A stretch of DNA of 47,046 nt from Phycisphaerae bacterium. GTDB taxonomy: Bacteria > Planctomycetota > Phycisphaerae > Sedimentisphaerales > Anaerobacaceae. Made by a program: the position numbers and the translations under genes. The stretch lies in NCBI GenBank assembly GCA_030601745.1, contig JAUWBI010000016.1, positions 1 through 47,046 of the forward strand, in the 5' to 3' direction. The notes beneath the pieces are model-generated. The model was not told the origin of the DNA. It made no database searches and was given only the letters and a program-made list of their open reading frames with translations. Positions 41,958 to 47,046 of this stretch are shown here, in pieces; position 1 is the stretch's first letter, and each line of letters starts with the position of its first letter.

Positions 41958-44900
41958 ATGAGAAGAATGTTACGTGTTATTGGTGTTGTCATTTTGATTA
42001 TATGTTGGCACCAGACTGTTGATATCACTCAGGCGCAATTGCCTATTTGCACAGAATCAGGGCATCAAGGTAAACCTGATATTTGGGGTGACTGGGTTGT
42101 TTGGCACGATAACAGGGAAGGTGATAGTTATAACATTTACGGAAAGAATCTTTCTTCAGGAGAAGAGAGACAAATCAGTGATTCCAATACAGCCTTTTGT
42201 CCGAGTATTCATAATGGATTAGTCGTGTGGCAAGACAAACGGAATGGTCACTATGAGATTTATTGCTATAACCTTAACCTTATGACACCCAACGAATACC
42301 CGCTCGACGTTCCCGACGTTCCCCCTGGCAACCACGTAAATCCGTCAATACATGATGATACAGTTGTGTGGAGGACAGGTCAATATCCTTCCTGGCCTGA
42401 GATCTGGGGTTACTCAATCAAACAGGACAGAGCTTTCCTCATATCAGACACACAAGGTAACAAATGGGAGCCTGATGTCTTCGGGGATGTGGTGGTATGG
42501 GGCGATTATCGCAATGGTAACTGGGACATCTACGGATACAACCTCACTACGAATAACGAGTTTGCAATAGCTACCGGACCAGCATACCAAAGGTCAGTTG
42601 CTATTTATGGAAGCACAGTGGTATACGAGAATTGGCGGAGCAGCGAGAATCAAGGCGTGGGTATTTATAACTTGATTACTCAGGAACATGCGTACCATCC
42701 CACTCCGCGCGATTGTGAGTGGCTTGCTGTATATGGCTCCATTGTAGTGTGGGGTGATTATCGTCATGAAGGTACGGATATTTACGGATGTAAGATTTTC
42801 ACCGGTGAAGAGTTTCGTATTTGCACAAATGTTGGCTGGCAGTACTCCCCTGCGATCTATCGCGATACCGTCGTTTGGAGCGATGATAGATATGGGGGAT
42901 TTAGTGAGCGTGATATCTATGCTGCGATGGTTCCCAAACATCTGTATGTTGATGCCAACGCTTTTGGGAGCAATGACGGAGCGACCTGGGCCGATGCTTA
43001 CAATTGTCTCCAGGACGCCCTGGCCGTCGCCTTGAGCGGCGACAATATATTTGTGGCGGCAGGCACGTACAAGCCGGATCAGGGAACAAACCAGACACCC
43101 GGCGACCGCGACGCGACCTTCCAACTCATCAGCGGCGTAGGCATCTATGGCGGGTTTCCCCCCGGCGGGGGACAGTGGGAGAACCGCGATCCAAAGGTGC
43201 ACGAAACTAAACTCAGCGGCGACCTGTACGGCAACGATGTCTACGTGAACGAGCCTTGTGATTTACCCGATGATCCGAACCGAGCCGACAACAGCTACCA
43301 CGTGGTGACCGCCAGCGGGACTGACGAATCTGCCATCCTGGACGGGTTCACCATCACCGGCGGCAATGCGGCAGAACATTTTGGTAGCGGAATGCGCAAT
43401 GAATACGGCAGCCCGACGGTGAGCCACTGCACGTTCAGCGGGAACTCGGCCAGCGACGGCGGCGGTATGTACGATGTCAGCTCTTCGCCAACAGTAACCA
43501 GCTGTGTCTTTGCGGATAACCTTGCTGATGCAAACGGCGGCGGAATGTACAACGACTCCGGCAGCCCGGCGCTGACCAATTGCATGTTCAGCGGCAACTC
43601 GGCCAGAGACGGCGGTGGTATGTACGATGTCAACTCTTCGCCAACAGTAACCAGTTGTGTCTTCACAGAGAACCTTGCTGATGCAAACGGCGGCGGGATG
43701 TACAACGAATCTGGCAGCCCGGCGCTGACCAATTGCACCATCAGCGGCAACTCGGCCAGAGACGGCGGCGGGCTGTATAACTGCGACGGCCCCATCATCA
43801 ACTGCACCATCATCGGCAACTCGGCCAGAGACGGCGGCGGGCTGTATAACTGCGACGGTTCGATCAGCAACTGCATCATATGGAGTAATACCGCGGCAGA
43901 CCTGGGCGACCAGTTCTACCAGAGTGATGCGATCACATATAGCTGTGTCCAAGGCGGCAGTTCCGGTCAAGGCTGTATCAGTTTCAATCCCTGCTTTGTG
44001 GTGCCGGGTTATTGGGATCCGAATGGCACGGCTGATGATGCCAATGACGATTTCTGGGTCGATGGAGATTACCGCTTGAAATCGCGGGCGGACCGATGGG
44101 ACTCAAATAGTCAAACCTGGGTTCAGGATGAGCTGACAAGCCCGTGCATAGACGCTGGTGACCCCAATTCAGATTGCATTGCGGAGTTGTGGCCACACGA
44201 CAAGCGCATAAATATGGGTGCTTATGGTGGTACAAACCAAGCAAGTATGTCTCTATCAAACATTGGGAATATAGCTGATTTGAACAATGATGATACCGTG
44301 AACTTTGGAGATTTCGCTCACTTTGCTGATGGTTGGCAGATTGAGAAAGTTCTCCTATCTGAAGACCTCAATCGTGACAATCATGTAGATATTGTGGATG
44401 TTATAATTTTATGTGATAATTGGCTTTGGGAACGAGGCGGGACTTTGAATGCTGACCTGACTGTAGACAACTTGTGGATGTATCAGAACCTGCCGAGGCA
44501 AACCGACTCGAATCTGACAGCTAACGTTTCGATCAGGGATGACCCAATGGGCAACAGCAGCTATACATACGAATGGGAATTTATACTGCCATCCGATGTT
44601 AACATACCACCGGAAACCGTAGTGGGCGGTGAAGCTACTGACGCATTTTGCACTTTTGCAGCCCCGGACTGCAATGAGCCCAACGGCATATCTGATTCAG
44701 GCCAGGTATTTACCGTTAAAGTAACCGTTACAGGGGACGTCCACGGCAATACCGGTACAGCACAAGCAGAGTTTGGAATAGCTCTTCTCGGTGATGTTAA
44801 TAATGATTGTGTAATAAATGTGATAGACCGTGCTATAATAACGGCCTTTTGGCGCACTGGCTCCGCTGGAGATTATTGCCTGCGTGATTGTGACCTCAAC

Positions 44901-45008
44901 TGTGACGGCAGTGTGAATGTAATTGACCGGTCAATTGTAACTGCTATATGGAAAGGCACGCTGTGCCAGAACTTGGTGAGCAATCCGTGTCCGTTTCGTT
45001 CTCCGTGA
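41958..45008 (+). CDS. Large secreted protein: beta-propeller-like repeats, right-handed beta-helix, two dockerin-like segments
   Basis: About 1016 residues; signal peptide about 1-27 (MRRMLRVIGVVILIICWHQ...). Residues about 30-320 carry recurring WxxWxDxRxGxxDIYGYNL units (DWVVWHDNREGD, DVVVWGDYRNGNWDIYGYNL), read as a beta-propeller. Residues about 328-760 form a right-handed beta-helix (YVDANAFGSNDGATWADAY, then GGGMYN/SGNSARDGG ladders). A dockerin-like Asp-rich segment lies near 772-830 (ADLNNDDTVNFGDF), then an Ig-like stretch. A dockerin type I pair is near 944-1000 (GDVNNDCVINVIDRAII, CDLNCDGSVNVIDRSIV). Probably surface-attached and carbohydrate-related; ligand unknown. The exact start is uncertain (41934, 41958 or 41967). 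Confidence 0.83.
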   Translation: MRRMLRVIGVVILIICWHQTVDITQAQLPICTESGHQGKPDIWGDWVVWHDNREGDSYNIYGKNLSSGEERQISDSNTAFCPSIHNGLVVWQDKRNGHYEIYCYNLNLMTPNEYPLDVPDVPPGNHVNPSIHDDTVVWRTGQYPSWPEIWGYSIKQDRAFLISDTQGNKWEPDVFGDVVVWGDYRNGNWDIYGYNLTTNNEFAIATGPAYQRSVAIYGSTVVYENWRSSENQGVGIYNLITQEHAYHPTPRDCEWLAVYGSIVVWGDYRHEGTDIYGCKIFTGEEFRICTNVGWQYSPAIYRDTVVWSDDRYGGFSERDIYAAMVPKHLYVDANAFGSNDGATWADAYNCLQDALAVALSGDNIFVAAGTYKPDQGTNQTPGDRDATFQLISGVGIYGGFPPGGGQWENRDPKVHETKLSGDLYGNDVYVNEPCDLPDDPNRADNSYHVVTASGTDESAILDGFTITGGNAAEHFGSGMRNEYGSPTVSHCTFSGNSASDGGGMYDVSSSPTVTSCVFADNLADANGGGMYNDSGSPALTNCMFSGNSARDGGGMYDVNSSPTVTSCVFTENLADANGGGMYNESGSPALTNCTISGNSARDGGGLYNCDGPIINCTIIGNSARDGGGLYNCDGSISNCIIWSNTAADLGDQFYQSDAITYSCVQGGSSGQGCISFNPCFVVPGYWDPNGTADDANDDFWVDGDYRLKSRADRWDSNSQTWVQDELTSPCIDAGDPNSDCIAELWPHDKRINMGAYGGTNQASMSLSNIGNIADLNNDDTVNFGDFAHFADGWQIEKVLLSEDLNRDNHVDIVDVIILCDNWLWERGGTLNADLTVDNLWMYQNLPRQTDSNLTANVSIRDDPMGNSSYTYEWEFILPSDVNIPPETVVGGEATDAFCTFAAPDCNEPNGISDSGQVFTVKVTVTGDVHGNTGTAQAEFGIALLGDVNNDCVINVIDRAIITAFWRTGSAGDYCLRDCDLNCDGSVNVIDRSIVTAIWKGTLCQNLVSNPCPFRSP
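43434..43870 (+). repeat. Intragenic tandem repeats in the beta-helix (153-bp and 69-bp periods)
   Basis: Units beginning TTCAGCGG at 43434, 43587 and 43740 repeat every 153 bp (51 residues). A shorter 69-bp (23-residue) repeat follows at 43737 and 43806. Near-identity at DNA level points to recent duplication. Confidence 0.8.
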
Positions 45009-45212
45009 CCATAATGTTGCTGTTAAAAGTGCAGCAGGAAATTTAGTAATAGGCACTGCTGCTTCTTGGCACCCGGTTAGTTTGGGTGTTAGATGTGTGT
45101 GAAAAACCCAAATAGCAGCTAAAAAACCGCTTTTTTGGAGCTCAAGAGAGCCCCCGGCAGAAAAAAATAAAATTTTAAAGATTTTTCTTGACATTTAAGG
45201 GCATACTTCATA
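45009..45212. other. Gene-free gap with possible terminator hairpins
   Basis: Downstream of the dockerin gene lie TTTGGGT...ACCCAAA (about 45084-45110) and an AAAAAA-CCGC-TTTTTT pair (about 45121-45136), which could end transcription. No gene seen. Confidence 0.4.
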
Positions 45213-45475
45213 CAATAATGACTGATTATTGGAGTTAGTTTGCTTCTATATGGGGTGGAAGAGAGCTTACAAGGCCAATTAAGTTTATGCTTCTCGAGGT
45301 GTTTTTAGCAATAGCGGCCGAAAATTACGTTCAGATGTCTCGCAATAATAGCTGATTGTTGGATTCGGTTTGCTTCTATATGGGGTGGAAGAAAACTCAC
45401 AAGGTTAATTAAGTTTATGCTTCTTTGAGTGTTTTTTTGCAATAGCGGCTAAAAGAATTATGTTCAGATGTTTCG
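45213..45475. repeat. Tandem duplication of an approximately 130-bp unit, candidate structured RNA
   Basis: Copy 1 is 45213-45342, copy 2 is 45343-45475. Both hold TTTGCTTCTATATGGGGTGG, then AATTAAGTTTATGCTTCT, AATAGCGGC and TTCAGATGT. In each, GAAG-a-RARCT pairs with AGTTT-atg-CTTC around a 14-nt loop. Differences between copies (AAACT versus GAGCT) keep pairing through G-U. No reading frame. It lies upstream of the PEP-CTERM gene. Confidence 0.6.
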
Positions 45476-45612
45476 TTTTGGGATTTTGTTTGTAATTCAA
45501 TAGGTCTTTCGACGGCCCGCGTGTGGAGACCAAAGCAGAATATCTGTGAACTGGTGTTTAATATGAATCTGTATTTTCTGAAGTATTTTTTGCTCTACTA
45601 AGGAGAACGATT

Positions 45613-46251
45613 GTGAGGGTGATAAAAGTAGCGATTCTTGCATTTGTGTTAAGCTGTGTCATTTTTTCCGGGCCAGCAGAAGGTGTTGAAATAACACCAA
45701 TCATTGTCTCGATGCCCGATTTGCCAGGTGAGCTTTTCAGTTTTGATTTCGTAATTACTGACATAGATAACCTCACCAGGGAAGCCCAAACATTTCAAGC
45801 CGTTATCAGTGTCAGCCCCGGTGCGTTAACAGGTAACGAGGCAGGTAGCATAGAAGTAAGAGATGAGTTAGCTTATTGGTTGCACGGTAATTCCTCACCG
45901 ATATTCATAGACCAGGGTGATAACTCTTATAGCTTTGGCGATAGCCCGGACAATGGAATTGCTGAACCATTGGCTACCGATGACATTATGGCCAGATACG
46001 CCTTCACATGGGATGGAACCGTGGGCGATTATACTTTTACTATTGACCTTGATATGGACAATAGTTTTATCCTGCTCGAAGATTTTACCGATACAGAGGC
46101 TTTGCAATTACCGAACCTGCCTTGGTCGTCCGGCCCCATTGTTGGTGTAACGAGTAACAGTTTCGCCGTTTATGTACCGGAGCCGACTACACTGATACTA
46201 ATTGGCCTGGGCGGCTTAGTTTTGCTGAGAAAACGCAGAGCACAAAGTTAA
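45613..46251 (+). CDS. PEP-CTERM sorting-domain surface protein
   Basis: 212 residues. GTG start with AAGGAG 7 nt upstream. Signal peptide about 1-24 (VIKVAILAFVLSCVIFSGPAEG). A beta-rich central domain follows, with Asp/Asn clusters (DLDMDNSFILLEDF). The C-terminal sorting signal is VPEPTTLILIGLGGLVLLRKRRAQS, that is PEP motif, hydrophobic helix, Arg cluster. Such proteins are processed by an exosortase and sent to the envelope or extracellular matrix. No exosortase gene is in the window. Function of the central domain is unknown. Confidence 0.9.
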   Translation: MRVIKVAILAFVLSCVIFSGPAEGVEITPIIVSMPDLPGELFSFDFVITDIDNLTREAQTFQAVISVSPGALTGNEAGSIEVRDELAYWLHGNSSPIFIDQGDNSYSFGDSPDNGIAEPLATDDIMARYAFTWDGTVGDYTFTIDLDMDNSFILLEDFTDTEALQLPNLPWSSGPIVGVTSNSFAVYVPEPTTLILIGLGGLVLLRKRRAQS

Positions 46252-46314
46252 TCGCAATTTGGTCTATAAATTGAAGAGCTGTGAGTCCGATACTTACAGT
46301 CCTTTTTGTCTTTC

Positions 46315-46439
46315 CTAAAACGTTCTGATAATCATTGCATAACAAACAGCAGACGCTCGTAACATCGTCAATAAACCAAAACTCTCACTGCCGTCAAACC
46401 AAAGCCCCGCAACGCTACCGGCCGAATAGCAGTTGGTGA
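46315..46439 (-). pseudogene. Fragment of a GLUG-motif-like gene
   Basis: In the frame that continues from the L31 fragment, the peptide [20 protein letters not shown] resembles one GLUG repeat (ITNCYxxGSVxG), then runs to a stop. It is only about 40 residues and lacks other repeats. It is read as debris joined to the rpmE fragment. Confidence 0.5.
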
Positions 46440-46645
46440 TTGTGGCCCCATTTTCCGGCTTTTTGGGCAATGGGGCCGCTTTGATGTAACTTGTGCCGTA
46501 TTTCTTCTGGAACCGCTCTATTCGACCGGCGGTATCGACATATTTCTGCTTGCCGGTATAGAACGGATGGCACATCGAGCATATCTCCGCGTGGATTTCT
46601 TTGACGGTACTGCGGGTCTCGAACGTATTGCCGCAGCCGCAAGGA
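46440..46645 (-). pseudogene. Truncated duplicate of rpmE (L31) fragment
   Basis: About 200 bp almost identical to 41355-41562 (one clear mismatch inside, near 46507). It encodes L31 residues from [12 protein letters not shown] to PLPKKPENG, but lacks the true N-terminus, start region and basic tail. It is flanked on one side by RHS sequence and on the other by GLUG-like sequence. It cannot make normal L31. Confidence 0.85.
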
Positions 46646-46976
46646 ACCATTCTGTTCCTTCCAGATAACCCCAAACTGTGTGATTAATGAATAGGTTGAG
46701 TTCACGAAGGATTTTTTTGGCACTCAAACCATAAGGGTCTATCAAATTGAGCGGGTTATTGCCGACATAAATATAAAGATTCATCGAGTCTGCATAGCCG
46801 ATGGGGTCAGTCTGCAAAAATCTGCCGATATGAGGCGAATAATATCTGGCTCTATAATAATACAGACGGGTCTCGGTGTCAAATCTGCGGCCGGTGAACA
46901 TATATGGATTGCCGTAGAGACTCGTGTCCGGTGGCTCCTCGTCAAGGTTTACCCAAAGTGTAGCCGATGGAGCCTA
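46646..46976 (-). pseudogene. RHS-repeat-associated core fragment, disrupted at both ends
   Basis: The RHS core is plain: NPYMFTGRRFDTETRLYYYR, ARYYSPHIGRFLQTDPIGYA, NLYIYVGNNPLNLIDPYGLS. Downstream the variable tip runs only to about WGYLEGTEW and then enters the rpmE duplicate in a foreign frame. Upstream an in-frame TAG occurs at 46974-46976. The sequence before it fits RHS (GLDGLGSIGYTL) in a different frame, which implies a frameshift. Intact RHS proteins are far larger and carry toxic tips. Confidence 0.75.
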
Positions 46977-47007
46977 ACCCATCAAGGCCCAACTTTCTTT
47001 TGAAATT

Positions 47008-47046
47008 TTCACTGTGGTTTTGCACTTTTCACTTCAAGTTTTTAGC
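47008..47046. repeat. Word repeat 'tttgcacttttcacttcaag' at window end
   Basis: Periodic TTTTCACT/TTTGCACTTTTCACTT words upstream of the RHS fragment, cut by the window edge. Confidence 0.5.

Noticed and set aside
43263-43970. Minus-strand open frames with repeated VAVIQPAAVSGRV-like peptides
   Set aside because: They are the antisense shadow of the duplicated beta-helix units.
45213-45475. Possible CRISPR array
   Set aside because: There are only two diverged copies of 130 bp, with no spacers of constant length and no cas genes.
46315-46674. A second functional L31 gene
   Set aside because: It lacks the true N-terminus and start, and its C-terminus runs into unrelated sequence.

Overview
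This window is most likely chromosomal DNA of an uncultured or little-studied planctomycete, probably class Phycisphaerae (Sedimentisphaerales-like). The reasons are inferential. It has a Ser/Thr kinase carrying a 14-repeat WD40 array beside an ECF sigma factor of the 'ATTHWSVV' type, dockerin- and PEP-CTERM-bearing secreted proteins, a TrpB2-type tryptophan synthase, a heparinase-esterase fusion, and intergenic spacers full of short repeated words. No rRNA, tRNA, CRISPR array, integrase or complete insertion sequence was found.

Layout. 1-8.4 kb: cell-wall and isoprenoid genes (end of ftsW, murG, a polyprenyl diphosphate synthase). The ftsW-murG neighbourhood is split by an oppositely oriented ECF sigma factor and giant kinase. 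8.5-11 kb: an outer-membrane barrel protein and trpB2. 11.1-16.6 kb (+): rarA, 5-formyl-THF cyclo-ligase, LysM-L,D-transpeptidase, a membrane-anchored VWA protein, exbB and exbD. 16.7-25 kb (-): clpX, a 650-bp gene-free stretch with possible RNA structure, then an operon read right to left. It runs ferredoxin, orphan nucleotidyltransferase, 2-oxoacid oxidoreductase alpha, four-helix-bundle protein, beta, gamma, second exbD, large helical-repeat secreted protein. 25.2-32.2 kb: amino-sugar and polysaccharide use (nagA, galactokinase-family kinase, convergent nagB, secreted lyase-esterase fusion). 32.3-41.6 kb: a lipoprotein, then minus-strand housekeeping genes (deoC-pabB-pabC-nif3-scpB, prfA, rpmE), a small hicB-like/71-aa/nucleotidyltransferase operon and an unrecognised P-loop protein. 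41.8-47 kb: surface proteins and a scrambled end in which pieces of an RHS gene, rpmE and a GLUG-like gene abut.

How the genes fit together. The left half is mainly envelope building and envelope energetics. ExbB/ExbD proton-channel parts occur with a VWA protein instead of TonB, and a second ExbD occurs with a helical-repeat protein. The middle is anaerobic 2-oxoacid metabolism and amino-sugar catabolism fed by an exported polysaccharide lyase/esterase. The right half is folate/PABA synthesis, translation and chromosome segregation.

The most distinctive feature is repeat density. At least eight kinds of short repeat or palindrome sit in the gaps between genes. Several supply start codons, stop codons or terminal peptides, and at least two lie inside reading frames (pabB, exbB). 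Two small genes, one of them flanked by A/T-rich word repeats, interrupt the 2-oxoacid oxidoreductase operon. All functional calls come from reading motifs by eye; nothing was searched against a database.
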